From the NCBI GenBank assembly GCA_016712465.1, contig JADJQZ010000001.1:1736001-1800000 (forward strand): a DNA stretch of 64,000 nt. The letters are read 5' to 3'. A program made the position numbers and the translations under genes. Shown here piece by piece: positions 26,274 to 35,659 of the stretch (position 1 is the first letter of the stretch; the number at the start of each line of letters is the position of its first letter). This DNA is from Candidatus Obscuribacter sp. GTDB lineage: Bacteria > Cyanobacteriota > Vampirovibrionia > Obscuribacterales > Obscuribacteraceae. Below the pieces are notes generated by a model. The model was not told the origin of the DNA. It made no database searches and saw only the letters and a list, made by a program, of their open reading frames with translations.

Positions 26274-29258
26274 CTAACCTCCGTGTATGGTTTTGTGGAT
26301 AGACTCCAGCAAGCCGTCGATTTTCGTCAGGTCGGTTTTCTCGATGAAGACCGCCAGAATGCCGACTTCCACATCGGTCAAGACCGTGGTCCTGAAGTCG
26401 TTTTCATTGACCTTGGTTAGCATTACCATCTGCCTGAGCTTACCGATCTCCAGTTTCTTGGTAGCCAGGTTGGAGGTGGAGAGCAAAGCGGTGGATAGTG
26501 CGCCGAGCATGTCCTTGTCCCAGCCCTGCCCCACCGTGGAGGCGATCACCAGACCGTCGTGTCCGACGATCAAGCTACCGGCCACACCTTCATAGGTGTC
26601 GATGGAAGTAAGTATGTTTCTTATGCCTTCACCGCGGGCGGCGCTTATCACTTTAGCGGTAGACAGACCGCTGCCGATTTTCTTGGTTTCGCCGGCCTTG
26701 ATGATGTTTTCTACGGCGGTCACATCAAGCAATAGTTTGCCGATGGTCTTCATGGTGCCGACACTGTCGCCCGAGGTTTTCGGTGCCGCTGCCGAACGAC
26801 CGGACAGGCGGCCGAACTCTTTTACTTCCTTGTATTTCGAAGCTTCCTTGGCCGGCTCTTTAGGTGTTTCCTTGGCTGCCTCTTTTGCCGGTTCTTTGAC
26901 TACTTCTTTGGCAGTTTCCGGGGCTTTCTCTTCCGCCTTCGCCGGCGGTGTCATGTCGATTTTCTCGCTGGAATCTTTCTGTTTTACCTGAGAAAGAGTT
27001 TCCGGGCTGACTTCTTTCTGCTCGGTTTCCGTCAGACTGGAGAAGATGTTGTCCAGGTCTTCTCCCAGACTCTCGCCGAAGAGACCGTCGCCCTCCGCTT
27101 CGCTTTCGGTGTTGATAGCAGGCTTTTCCGCCTTCTTCTCTCTGGCAACTGGTAGCACGTCTTTTACTTCGCGCTGCACTTCGGCCGGTGCCAGGTTGGA
27201 GAAAATATCGTCTATGTCGGAATCGACGCCGCCGGCAAAGAGTGCCCCGCGCTCTTCTTCCTCAGCCTCCGGTTCTTCTTCCTTGCCGGCTTCTATCACC
27301 GCTTCCGGTGCTTTTACTTCTTCTTCCTTCGCCTCCGGCTTCTTGAGCAAGTCTTTCACTTCCAACTGGGCTTCTGCCGGTGCCAGGCTGGAGAAAATAC
27401 TGTCGATGTCGGAGTCGACACCACCTTCAAAGAGGGTACTGCGTTCTTCTTCTTCTTCTTCTTCTTCGGCGGCGGGTTCTTCTTCGCCGGTATCTGCTCC
27501 CTTTGTAGCTTCCCGGTCGACTTCTCTCTGGGCTTCCGGCGGTGCCAGAGTGTTGAAGATATTGTCTATGTCGGAGTCGACGCCGCCTTCAAAGAGCGGT
27601 GCACTCTCTTCTTCCGCTTCTTCAGCGGGCGCTTCCACCACCGGTTCGTCTCCGGTTTCACTGGCTTTCTCTTCCGGTGATTTTGCGGCTTCCGCTTCTT
27701 GCTCGGCTTCCTCTTCCGCTACTTTTTCGGCTTCTTTTTCAGCTTCTTTTTGGTCTAAAAGTGCCTGCATGCCCGGGGCTTCGCTCTGGGCCAGACGCTC
27801 GCTCACCGAACTGCGACCTTTGCTTTCTGGCTTTTCCGAGACTTCTTCCGTTTTTTCTTTGACGGCGGCTTCGGCCTGGAATAGGTAATCTAAAGGCAGT
27901 TCGTAGGCGGTCTCCAGGGGCTGCTTGACCGGAGCGGCCGCTGCCGCCTCTTCTTCCTTAGCGACCGGCTTTTCTTCATCGAGGCGGTCCAGCAAGCTCT
28001 TGAGGCTGTCTGCTTCTTGCTCGACGGGTTCTTCTTTGGTGGGCAGAAGCGATTCGCTGCCGCTGGCGGAGAGTGATTGTAACTTGGTGAAGGTACTGGT
28101 GTTGCGGCGCTTCATGGCCTGCATGCGGTTGGCCGTGGAGCCCGGGGTTTGAGTCTCTTCCACCGGCGGGGCTGGAGCCGGTGCCGGGGCTGGGGCCGGT
28201 GAAGCCTTTTCTTCCACTTTGGCGGCCGGTGTTTCCGGCTTACTGACCACCGCCTGGGATGGCGCCGGTTCGCTCTTGGTCGACTGGGAGGTGAAGCGGA
28301 AATTGGCCCCGGGTGGGCTGGCGGCAGTTTCCGTTTTAGGTTCTGCTTTGCTTTCTTTCTCGCCCTCATCCTCATCTTCCCGGTCTAGAAACTTGGAAAG
28401 GAAGGAATCGGCAGGAGCATCAACGCCGGAAGGCGGCACAAAATCATCGCTTCTGACGATTTCTTTTTCGTCGGGAGCGGCAACGGTCTTTTGGGGTTCT
28501 ACGGTTTCGGCTTCTTTTGCTACTACTTCCTTGACGGGGCTCATGTCGAGGTCTTCGCCTGCCACCGGGGCCGGTTCTTCGCCGATACGGTCGAGAAGGC
28601 TCGCCAGGGAGCCGGCTTCTTGAGCAGTCAGTTCGGCTTCTTTGGCTTTCTTGTCGGCCGGGACGGTGGGTTTAAGTTCTTGAGAGGGATCTGAAAGGCT
28701 GATTGCTTTCAGATTGGTCATGGTGGAGCGCAGGGAGCGCCCCTCAGTGTGTTTTTCAGCATGGGAGGCAGCCTTCTCCCATTTAGCCTGCACGTCCGGA
28801 TCGACTTTTGCTTGTTTGAGACGACCAAGCTGAGCCTCAGCTACTTTCGTATCGGCAAAGCTACTCATTTGCTCGATGGCCATGATCTTCATGGCGGCAA
28901 TGATGGCGGCAATATTGATACAGGAAAGCTGGATGACGTTGAAGTGCAACAGCCAGTTTTCTTTGATAAGAACCATTTTCTCGGGGGTGAAATTACCCAC
29001 GATACCTAGCAAGCTGATAAAGGATGCCGTTACCAGAAAGGCGCTGAATTGCTGCACTGCGGGGCAGGAGCGGTAATGGGCCAGAGCAAATAGAAAGGGC
29101 ACGGCAATGATGCCGGGCGCCACGTACATAGCCGGCAAGTCATAGAGGAATTCTTTGCCGTCGAACATGGGATTGAACTGCATGGCGCCGGTCAGAAGGG
29201 CTCCCACGACAAGAGCGCCAATTCCTACAATGTTGCTTCGGAATTTCATTCTGAACAT
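26274..29258 (-). CDS. Large acidic membrane protein with internal repeats and a C-terminal Roadblock/LC7 domain
   Basis: The 994 residues divide into four membrane helices (about 8-125), a long Glu/Ala/Pro-rich region (about 130-840) that is probably disordered, and a C-terminal Roadblock/LC7 domain (about 880-994, SLIVGHDGLVIAS core). The linker carries four copies of a motif ending LFxGGVDSDIDxIFxxLAPxEAQxEV, near residues 555, 610, 675 and 725, the last one diverged. Shorter SL(A/K)SLLDR(I/L)xEE copies occur near 230 and 430. Roadblock domains bind small GTPases such as MglA or act as scaffolds. I infer a membrane scaffold with repeated docking motifs. Peroxiredoxin follows in the same operon. 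Confidence 0.85.
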   Translation of the reverse strand: MFRMKFRSNIVGIGALVVGALLTGAMQFNPMFDGKEFLYDLPAMYVAPGIIAVPFLFALAHYRSCPAVQQFSAFLVTASFISLLGIVGNFTPEKMVLIKENWLLHFNVIQLSCINIAAIIAAMKIMAIEQMSSFADTKVAEAQLGRLKQAKVDPDVQAKWEKAASHAEKHTEGRSLRSTMTNLKAISLSDPSQELKPTVPADKKAKEAELTAQEAGSLASLLDRIGEEPAPVAGEDLDMSPVKEVVAKEAETVEPQKTVAAPDEKEIVRSDDFVPPSGVDAPADSFLSKFLDREDEDEGEKESKAEPKTETAASPPGANFRFTSQSTKSEPAPSQAVVSKPETPAAKVEEKASPAPAPAPAPAPPVEETQTPGSTANRMQAMKRRNTSTFTKLQSLSASGSESLLPTKEEPVEQEADSLKSLLDRLDEEKPVAKEEEAAAAAPVKQPLETAYELPLDYLFQAEAAVKEKTEEVSEKPESKGRSSVSERLAQSEAPGMQALLDQKEAEKEAEKVAEEEAEQEAEAAKSPEEKASETGDEPVVEAPAEEAEEESAPLFEGGVDSDIDNIFNTLAPPEAQREVDREATKGADTGEEEPAAEEEEEEEERSTLFEGGVDSDIDSIFSSLAPAEAQLEVKDLLKKPEAKEEEVKAPEAVIEAGKEEEPEAEEEERGALFAGGVDSDIDDIFSNLAPAEVQREVKDVLPVAREKKAEKPAINTESEAEGDGLFGESLGEDLDNIFSSLTETEQKEVSPETLSQVKQKDSSEKIDMTPPAKAEEKAPETAKEVVKEPAKEAAKETPKEPAKEASKYKEVKEFGRLSGRSAAAPKTSGDSVGTMKTIGKLLLDVTAVENIIKAGETKKIGSGLSTAKVISAARGEGIRNILTSIDTYEGVAGSLIVGHDGLVIASTVGQGWDKDMLGALSTALLSTSNLATKKLEIGKLRQMVMLTKVNENDFRTTVLTDVEVGILAVFIEKTDLTKIDGLLESIHKTIHGG

Positions 29259-29452
29259 GGAAGTTTCAGTTCCCTTTCTTCTTCGATAGACCTGTTTTGG
29301 GTGCTACCTTTATACCCGCCTTGAGACGATCTAACTGCCAGTTTCGGTGATTATTGTCACACTGTTGTAAATAGCTGGAAGAGTTGTCCAAGATATTCAA
29401 GTCTAAATCATCAGGCATTGATTTTCTTCAAAAACAATCCCTAATTATGTAG

Positions 29453-32041
29453 CTAGGCCCTGAAGGTTGCTTTCAGCTCGCCGGCCAGGCTTTCCTTCAC
29501 GTCCTTGAGGGTAGCATCGATCTGTTCACTTGTCAGGGTCTCACTGACATGCTGGAAGGTGAGGCGATAGGTTATGGCTACATTGCCGCCGCCGGCTTCA
29601 CCCTGTGGCTGATAAATGCTGACAAGCTCCAATTTCTTCAGGTTGCTGCCGGCTTTCTTTGTTATCAGACGAGCCATGGTCTGATGTTGCAAAGTTGCCG
29701 CCTGGTCCGCCGGAAAGTCACAGGTGAGATCTCTGGTGACGGCCGGTGTATTGGCCAGCTCGCTGAAGCGGGCTGGTTTTCTCTCCGCCTTCAAACGGTC
29801 GAGGTCGATCTCGAAAACGAAGGCCTCTTCTTTCAGTCCCCGATTGGCTCCATAGGCCGGATGCAGTTGACCCACATAGGCCAGGACCATGGGATTGCCG
29901 AAGACACCCACTGCTTCCGTCAGGTCGGAACCTTTACGGGGCGGACGATTGAGGCTGAGCACGGCGGTACGATAAGGATGGAGCCAGGGCGGCAGTTGAC
30001 TACCGGTGCTCCAATTAACCTTGTCAAGGGAGAGATTCAGACCGAGGCTGGTCAGGAGGCTCTCGAGCACTCCCTTGACCGTCTGGAAGGTACAGGCCCC
30101 TTGCGGGCCGCTGCCGCAGAGCACACCGGCTAATCTTTGCATTTCCAGGGCTGGTTTTTCACTGCCGGCGGTTTCCGTTTTGCCGTTTTTACCGTTTTTG
30201 CCGGGGTTTGGTTCCGTGGTTTTCAAATAGTCTTTGAAGTAGACCCGTCCGGTTTCATACATCCAGACCGTCTTTTGTCCACGGTCCAGGTTGTAGGCAA
30301 GCGCTCCCAACAGTCCGGGCACCAGGCTCTGCCTCAAGTACTGGTGATCTTTGGAGAGAGGGTTCAATACTTGCACCAGGTAGTCCTGGACAATACCGGC
30401 ATCATCAGCCGGTACCAGGCTGGACAGCCAGGCTTCCGAAAGTCCCAGACCGGTGAGGGTGCTATGGGCTTTCGATAGAGTATCGTCTTCGTTTTCCCGG
30501 CAGACCGTGCCCGATGGCATGGAGGCTTCTATGGCGTCGTAGCCGTTTAAACGGCAGACCTCTTCCACCAGGTCGATTTCCCTTTTGACATCGGTCTGGC
30601 GAAAGCTGGGAACCTTTACTTTCAGGGTGCCCGGTCCGGCTTCTTCCACCTGGAAGCCAAGCGGGCTGAGGAGGGTTGCCACTCTTTTGCCGTCCATGTC
30701 CAGGTCGAGAATCCGCTTGATTGTCTTGAGCCTCAGGTCAACCGATACTTCCTGCACCCGGTCGGAACCAGCCAGGTGCGGGGCTTCAATCTTGAGGTTT
30801 TCCGTGCCGCAGTACTTGCCGATCAGGTAGGCGGCTCTCCTGGCGGCATTGAGGACGGAAGCCGCATCGACACCCCGCTCGAAGCGCAAGCTGGCATCGG
30901 AGGAAAGACCGAGGAGGCGGGAACCACGCCGCACCACCGCCGGTGTGAAGCAGGCCGCCTCCAGAACCAGACTGGTGGAACTGTCGCTTATCTCCGAATC
31001 TTTGCCGCCCATGATGCCGGCGATACCGACTGGAATATCGCTCTGCCCATGGCTGTCCACAATTAGTAAGACTTCGTCGGTCAGATTGCGTTCCTTGCCG
31101 TCCAGGGTGGTGATGGTTTCCCCTGGCGCGGCGCGGCGCACACCCAGGGCTTTGCCTTGCAGTTTGTCGGCGTCATAAGCGTGCAGCGGTTGTCCCAGTT
31201 CGTGCATCACATAGTTGGTGATGTCCACCACATTCGATACCGGACGCAAGCCGATAGACTCCAGCCGTTTGGCTATACGAGGATGGGAGGGCCCGATTTT
31301 GACACCGCTTATGGGAATCAAGCTGAAATAGGGGCAGTCTTCCGTGTTTTCTATGAAGGTGCCGGTAATGCCACTACTAATGGTACCGGGCTCGGCAGCG
31401 GCTAGTTCCCAGTCGGGCCTCTTGAGCGGGCGGTCGAAGAGGGCGGCTGCTTCTCTGGCCAGACCGGCGACAGAGAGGGCATCGCCTCTGTTGGAGCGGG
31501 GTTCCACATGCAAAATATAATCGGGCAAAATGTTGAGAATCTGCCGAACATCGTCGCCTAATGCGAAGGCTGGTTTTTCCGTGTCGCTGGTTCTGGCCAG
31601 AATGAGGATGCCCTCACCGGCGGCGTCGTCGCAGACAATCCCCAGTTCAGCGGCGGAGCAGAGCATGCCGTTGGATTTGACGCCTCTTATGGCGGAAGCT
31701 TTTATGATGAGCGGCGAGCCGTCGTGCCGGTTCACCACCTTGGCACCGGGCAGTGCTACCGGCACTATTTGACCCACTTCAATATTTTGGGCGCCGCAAA
31801 CAATCTCCAGCGGCTCTGCACCATCTTTGATGCGAGTCCTGGTCAATCTTATTTTGTCGGCGTTGGGGTGCGGGTGAATTTCCATGATTTCACCGGCCAC
31901 GATAGGACCTTCCAGGTCGACGCCGAAGACTGTGATTTCTTCCACTTCAAAGGCGCCCATGGTTAGCTTTTCTGCTATTTCCTCGGGCTTGAGCCCGGTA
32001 AGATCGACATATTCGCCCAGCCAGTCAAGACTTACTTTCAT
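29453..32041 (-). CDS. pheT: Phenylalanyl-tRNA synthetase beta subunit
   Basis: The 862-residue protein has the usual order: N-terminal fold, tRNA-binding EMAP-like domain (about 40-155), B3/4 editing domain, B5 domain, catalytic-like core and C-terminal FDX-ACB anticodon-binding domain (about 770-862). The start MKVSLDWLGEYVDL is the family signature. It charges tRNA-Phe with the alpha subunit. It starts 19 bases after pheS. Two inserts of low complexity (near 590-620, NPGKNGKNGKTE) are slightly longer than usual. Confidence 0.97.
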   Translation of the reverse strand: MKVSLDWLGEYVDLTGLKPEEIAEKLTMGAFEVEEITVFGVDLEGPIVAGEIMEIHPHPNADKIRLTRTRIKDGAEPLEIVCGAQNIEVGQIVPVALPGAKVVNRHDGSPLIIKASAIRGVKSNGMLCSAAELGIVCDDAAGEGILILARTSDTEKPAFALGDDVRQILNILPDYILHVEPRSNRGDALSVAGLAREAAALFDRPLKRPDWELAAAEPGTISSGITGTFIENTEDCPYFSLIPISGVKIGPSHPRIAKRLESIGLRPVSNVVDITNYVMHELGQPLHAYDADKLQGKALGVRRAAPGETITTLDGKERNLTDEVLLIVDSHGQSDIPVGIAGIMGGKDSEISDSSTSLVLEAACFTPAVVRRGSRLLGLSSDASLRFERGVDAASVLNAARRAAYLIGKYCGTENLKIEAPHLAGSDRVQEVSVDLRLKTIKRILDLDMDGKRVATLLSPLGFQVEEAGPGTLKVKVPSFRQTDVKREIDLVEEVCRLNGYDAIEASMPSGTVCRENEDDTLSKAHSTLTGLGLSEAWLSSLVPADDAGIVQDYLVQVLNPLSKDHQYLRQSLVPGLLGALAYNLDRGQKTVWMYETGRVYFKDYLKTTEPNPGKNGKNGKTETAGSEKPALEMQRLAGVLCGSGPQGACTFQTVKGVLESLLTSLGLNLSLDKVNWSTGSQLPPWLHPYRTAVLSLNRPPRKGSDLTEAVGVFGNPMVLAYVGQLHPAYGANRGLKEEAFVFEIDLDRLKAERKPARFSELANTPAVTRDLTCDFPADQAATLQHQTMARLITKKAGSNLKKLELVSIYQPQGEAGGGNVAITYRLTFQHVSETLTSEQIDATLKDVKESLAGELKATFRA

Positions 32042-32060
32042 TGTCCTTCTTCCTTACTAC

Positions 32061-33095
32061 TTAAAATTGTTCGAGGAAACGCAGATCGTTGGTATAGAAA
32101 TGGCGAATATCATTGACGCCGTACTTGAGCATGGCCAGTCGCTCCAGACCCATTCCGAAGGCGAAGCCGGACCATTCTTCCGGATCTATGCCGACGCCGC
32201 TCAAGACATTCGGATCAACCATGCCGCAGCCCAAAAGTTCAAGCCAACCCCGTCCGCCGCAGGTTTTGCAACCTTTGCCGTTGCAGAACGGACATTCGCT
32301 GTCCAACTCGGCGCTGGGCTCGGTGAAGGGGAAGAAATCAGGACGGAAGCGGGTCTTGACCTGCTTTTTGAAGAGTGCCTGGATGAAGGCGGTGAGTGTG
32401 CCTTTAAGCTGACCGAAAGTGACGTCTTTGTCCACCAAGAGACCTTCCACTTGATGGAAGAGCGGGTACTTGCGGGCGTTAACTTCTTCGTTTCGATAAA
32501 CGCGACCGGGAGCGATAATTCTCAAGGGCGGCTTGCTCATCTCCATGACACGGATTTGCACCGTTGAAGTTTGACTGCGCAGTAGCACGTTGGCACCAAT
32601 ATTGGTGTAGAAGGTATCCTGCTCATCCCTGGCCGGGTGTGAAGCCGGTGTGTTGAGCGCGTCGAAATTGTAGTAGTCGGTTTCAATTTCCGGACCGTCG
32701 GCGGTGACGAAGCCCATGCTGGAGAAAATGCTGAGAATCTCCTGGCGGATCTGGCTCAAAGGGTGCATATGGCCTACCGGCATGATCTGGCCGGGGGCGG
32801 TGACATCGATACGTTCCTGGCTTAATCTGGCCTCGATGTGGCTTTGAAAGAGCCTGTCTTTGCGATCGAGGTGAGCCTGTTCGATTTTGACCTTGACCTG
32901 GTTGGCCAGTTGGCCGATACGGGGTCTGACATCCTTGTCGAGGCTGGAGAGACCCCGCAAGATTCCCGTCAGTTCTCCCTTTTGACCTAGAACCGAGAGT
33001 CTCAGCTGTTCCAGGTGATCGAGGGAACTTGCTTCTTCAATGGCCTTCAAAGCCGAGCTTTCCATCTCCGCTATTTTCTTTTCGAGGTCCTGCAT
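32061..33095 (-). CDS. pheS: Phenylalanyl-tRNA synthetase alpha subunit
   Basis: The 344-residue subunit has an N-terminal coiled coil (residues 1-90) for tRNA contact and a class II catalytic domain with FxxxxGPEIETDYYNFDALN, the motif 2 RNEEVNARK loop and motif 3 GFAFGMGLERLAM. It also has CPFC and GCKTCGG pairs (about 272-282), a small zinc-type insert seen in some PheS proteins. It is followed by pheT. The ATG is 125 bases from the divergent Nudix gene start. Confidence 0.97.
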   Translation of the reverse strand: MQDLEKKIAEMESSALKAIEEASSLDHLEQLRLSVLGQKGELTGILRGLSSLDKDVRPRIGQLANQVKVKIEQAHLDRKDRLFQSHIEARLSQERIDVTAPGQIMPVGHMHPLSQIRQEILSIFSSMGFVTADGPEIETDYYNFDALNTPASHPARDEQDTFYTNIGANVLLRSQTSTVQIRVMEMSKPPLRIIAPGRVYRNEEVNARKYPLFHQVEGLLVDKDVTFGQLKGTLTAFIQALFKKQVKTRFRPDFFPFTEPSAELDSECPFCNGKGCKTCGGRGWLELLGCGMVDPNVLSGVGIDPEEWSGFAFGMGLERLAMLKYGVNDIRHFYTNDLRFLEQF

Positions 33096-33220
33096 CTTTC
33101 TCTCTTGCCTTTGGGGCGCTCTTAAATCTTTTTAGGCGAGCTACCAGTAGATCGATTCTCAAAGATAGCAGACCGATAATACTTCTCCCCTTTCAGGGAT
33201 TGCCATCTTTGCGAAATTAC

Positions 33221-33817
33221 ATGAGCGGCACCAGTTCTGTGTCTCACTCCGGTGGAGGCGTTAGTATATATTTATTTGTGCGGCGACTTGCCTTAGAATG
33301 TGCGGAAAAGGCGCCGTCGGGAGTCAAGTGCAGAGCTTTGGCAAGAACAAGATTTAAGCGTAATCGAAACTTACAAACGATTCCAACCACTAGAGTTTCA
33401 GTGATTGTCGTCACTGAAGACGAGAAGATTTTGCTGGTCCGTCATCGCAAAGGCACCCGGCAGTACTGGGTTTTGCCCGGTGGGCGGCTGGAATACGGCG
33501 AGACTTTTCATGAATGTGCAGTGCGGGAAATTCAGGAAGAAACCGGTCTTGACGTGGAAGTTGATGATTTTGTCTTCCTTTCGGAGGCCATTGCACCGGA
33601 CCGTTCCCGGCATATCGTTAATATTTACCTCACTGCCCATGTCACCGGCGGCGTCCTGAAAGTTGGCGACGAACCGGTTCTGGCCGGAGTGGACTATCTG
33701 CCCTTGGCGGACCTTGACAAGTTGACTCTATTCCCGCCCGTGGGGCGCATGGTCATTGAATCTCTGCCCAAGGTCAGCCGGGGAAGCATAAAGTATCTTG
33801 GCAATTTGTGGGTGTAA
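33221..33817 (+). CDS. Nudix hydrolase
   Basis: The Nudix box is clear: GGRLEYGETFHECAVREIQEETGL matches Gx5Ex7REUxEExGU, at about residues 90-112 of the form starting at 33221. Nudix enzymes split nucleoside diphosphates linked to another group; the substrate cannot be predicted. The start is uncertain. The frame is open from 33029, but that would overlap pheS and has an unlikely composition. ATG 33221, GTG 33278 and TTG 33335 are all possible. The N-terminal 60 residues before the domain look unstructured and may not be translated. Confidence 0.8.
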   Translation: MSGTSSVSHSGGGVSIYLFVRRLALECAEKAPSGVKCRALARTRFKRNRNLQTIPTTRVSVIVVTEDEKILLVRHRKGTRQYWVLPGGRLEYGETFHECAVREIQEETGLDVEVDDFVFLSEAIAPDRSRHIVNIYLTAHVTGGVLKVGDEPVLAGVDYLPLADLDKLTLFPPVGRMVIESLPKVSRGSIKYLGNLWV

Positions 33818-33879
33818 AAGCTTGGCTCCCGACCTGATCTGGTAGTATGGGGGCGAAGTATATGCACAAGGAGAGTGTC

Positions 33880-34014
33880 ATGGCCCAGCAAAAGGGTATG
33901 AAAAGAGCTGCCAAAGTAGCCAAGCGTAAAGTTAAGAAAGCCGCCGGCCGCGAGGCTGCAGCCATGAAAAAACTGGAAAAACAAGTAGCTGATCTGGTAA
34001 AAGCCGGCTCCTAG
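33880..34014 (+). CDS. 44-residue basic histone H1-like protein
   Basis: The frame begins with ATG at 33880 behind a strong AAGGAG site (33868-33873) and encodes 44 residues. About a third are Lys or Arg, and Ala is common (KRAAKVAKRKVKKAAGRE). This resembles the lysine-alanine tails of histone H1-like or HU-tail proteins that bind DNA or RNA. An in-frame ATG at 33862 would add six residues. A good terminator follows at 34039-34074, supporting an independent gene. It is too short for many gene callers. The role is inferred from composition only. Confidence 0.6.
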   Translation: MAQQKGMKRAAKVAKRKVKKAAGREAAAMKKLEKQVADLVKAGS

Positions 34015-34038
34015 TCCGGGCTCTTAGCAGTCAAAACC

Positions 34039-34074
34039 AGCGGCGCCGGAAGTTAAATCCGAAGCCGCTTTTTT
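34039..34074 (+). terminator. Intrinsic terminator after the small basic gene
   Basis: The stem AGCGGC/GCCGCT continues past a small internal bulge to CGGA/TCCG around an AGTTAAA loop, and is followed at once by TTTTTT. It ends the plus-strand unit and lies just before the convergent obgE stop. Confidence 0.75.
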
Positions 34075-34100
34075 CAGTGCTTAAAATTTCAGGACGCTTG

Positions 34101-35447
34101 TTAGCCCATACCTTCGCCGTAGGTGAAGTTAAAGCCGCCGATTATCACTTCCGAGCCTGGCACCACGCCATTTTTCAAAAGCTCATCAATGACTCCCATG
34201 GCCCTCAGACGCTGGAACAGGGAGAAGAGGGAATCCGGGTCTTTCATGTCGGTGACGGCCACCAGGCGGGCGGCGCGGTCTCCTTCCACGAAGAAGAGAC
34301 CGTCCTTGCGGCTGACCGTGAAGCTGGAATCGCCATGGTCGTAGGCTCTTTCGTCCACATAGCGAACCCGCGGCGCTTTCGCCTCCTCGGCTTGTTCGAT
34401 TTCTTTCATGCGCTCAACGATCTCGCCGATTCTAGCGCTTAAAGGAGCCAGTCCGACTCTACTATAGGCCGATATGAGGAAGACCCTGTTCTCGGGGCTT
34501 AGCTCGGTCTCTAGTGCGTTATTTTGCGGAGGCTTACCCTGGAGATAAGCGATTACTTGCCCGCGCAATTTTTCCTGCTCATCCTGGGGCAGCAAGTCTG
34601 TTTTATTGAGCGCCAGAATCTGGGGCAGCCCACTCAGATCCCGGCTGTAAAGAGACAGTTCCTGGTCGATGGTCTTGAGGGCTCCCGGCAGGTCTTCCCC
34701 GGTGGCGTCTACCATGTGCACCAGCACCCTGGTCCGCTCTATGTGACGGAGGAATTTGTGTCCCAGTCCAATGCCCTGGGAAGCACCTTCAATCAAACCC
34801 GGTATGTCGGCCAAAACGAAACCGTCGCCGCCTTCGCTTTTGGCCACACCCAGATTAGGCTCGAGGGTGGAAAAGGGATAGTCGGCAATTTTGGGTTTGG
34901 CCCTGGTCAGGGCAGCCAGAAGGGTTGACTTTCCGGCATTGGGCAGGCCGATGATGCCGACGTCGGCCAGTAGTTTGAGAGTCAGTTCCAGATGGCGGTG
35001 CACCCCCGGCTGGCCGGGTTCGCAGAAGTGCGGTGCCCGTCGGGTTGAAGAGGCCAGCTCGGTGTTGCCCCGGCCGCCCATACCTCCTTCCGCTACCAGC
35101 ACTCGCTGTCCGGGTGTGGTCAGGTCGGCGATCACCTTATCCAGGTCCGTGTCCCGTACCTGGGTGCCCACCGGCACCCGGATCACCACGTCTTGTCCGG
35201 CCTTACCGTGGCGATTCTTAATGCCGCCTTTATGGCCGGGCTCTGCCTCGAACTTGGTTTTGAAACGAAAATCGATGAGGGTGTTCAGGTCGGCGGTGGC
35301 CTCGATGTAAACATTACCGCCCCGGCCGCCGTTACCGCCGGCCGGACCGCCCATGGGTTCATATTTTTCCCGGCGCCAGTTGATGGAGCCATTGCCGCCA
35401 TCTCCCGACTGTATCTCGATTTCAACCTGGTCTATGAATTGGGCCAT
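34101..35447 (-). CDS. obgE: Obg-family GTPase
   Basis: The 448-residue protein has the glycine-rich Obg fold (residues 1-158), the GTPase domain with G1 GLPNAGKST, G3 DIPG and NKTD (G4), and a C-terminal Obg domain ending FNFTYGEGMG. Obg acts in 50S ribosome maturation and in growth and stress control. The start MAQFIDQVEIEIQSGDGG is canonical. The C-terminal domain is present, which not all bacteria have. Confidence 0.97.
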   Translation of the reverse strand: MAQFIDQVEIEIQSGDGGNGSINWRREKYEPMGGPAGGNGGRGGNVYIEATADLNTLIDFRFKTKFEAEPGHKGGIKNRHGKAGQDVVIRVPVGTQVRDTDLDKVIADLTTPGQRVLVAEGGMGGRGNTELASSTRRAPHFCEPGQPGVHRHLELTLKLLADVGIIGLPNAGKSTLLAALTRAKPKIADYPFSTLEPNLGVAKSEGGDGFVLADIPGLIEGASQGIGLGHKFLRHIERTRVLVHMVDATGEDLPGALKTIDQELSLYSRDLSGLPQILALNKTDLLPQDEQEKLRGQVIAYLQGKPPQNNALETELSPENRVFLISAYSRVGLAPLSARIGEIVERMKEIEQAEEAKAPRVRYVDERAYDHGDSSFTVSRKDGLFFVEGDRAARLVAVTDMKDPDSLFSLFQRLRAMGVIDELLKNGVVPGSEVIIGGFNFTYGEGMG

Positions 35448-35659
35448 TTTTACCGCTACCTTGGAACTCCGTTTAGTTTAGTGTGTCAGAAGAATATGCA
35501 GAGCTTATGTTTCAGTGTCCGATAACAACTAAACATATCTATTAGATACTAACTCTGATCGAGAATTTAACTATACTTCCTATTAGATCTGTTGGATTTT
35601 ATCTTCTACGTGGCATCAAAGTATCCGGGACCAATTATTTCAATCTGGAGGAGTGAGCC

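Noticed and set aside
26985..27610. Candidate CRISPR-like or tandem DNA repeat
   Set aside because: The similarity is at the protein level with uneven spacing of 50-65 codons; it is a protein repeat, not a DNA array.
33029..33220. N-terminal extension of the Nudix protein
   Set aside because: It overlaps pheS and reads as a low-complexity Pro/Ser/Phe stretch, so the true start must be further downstream.
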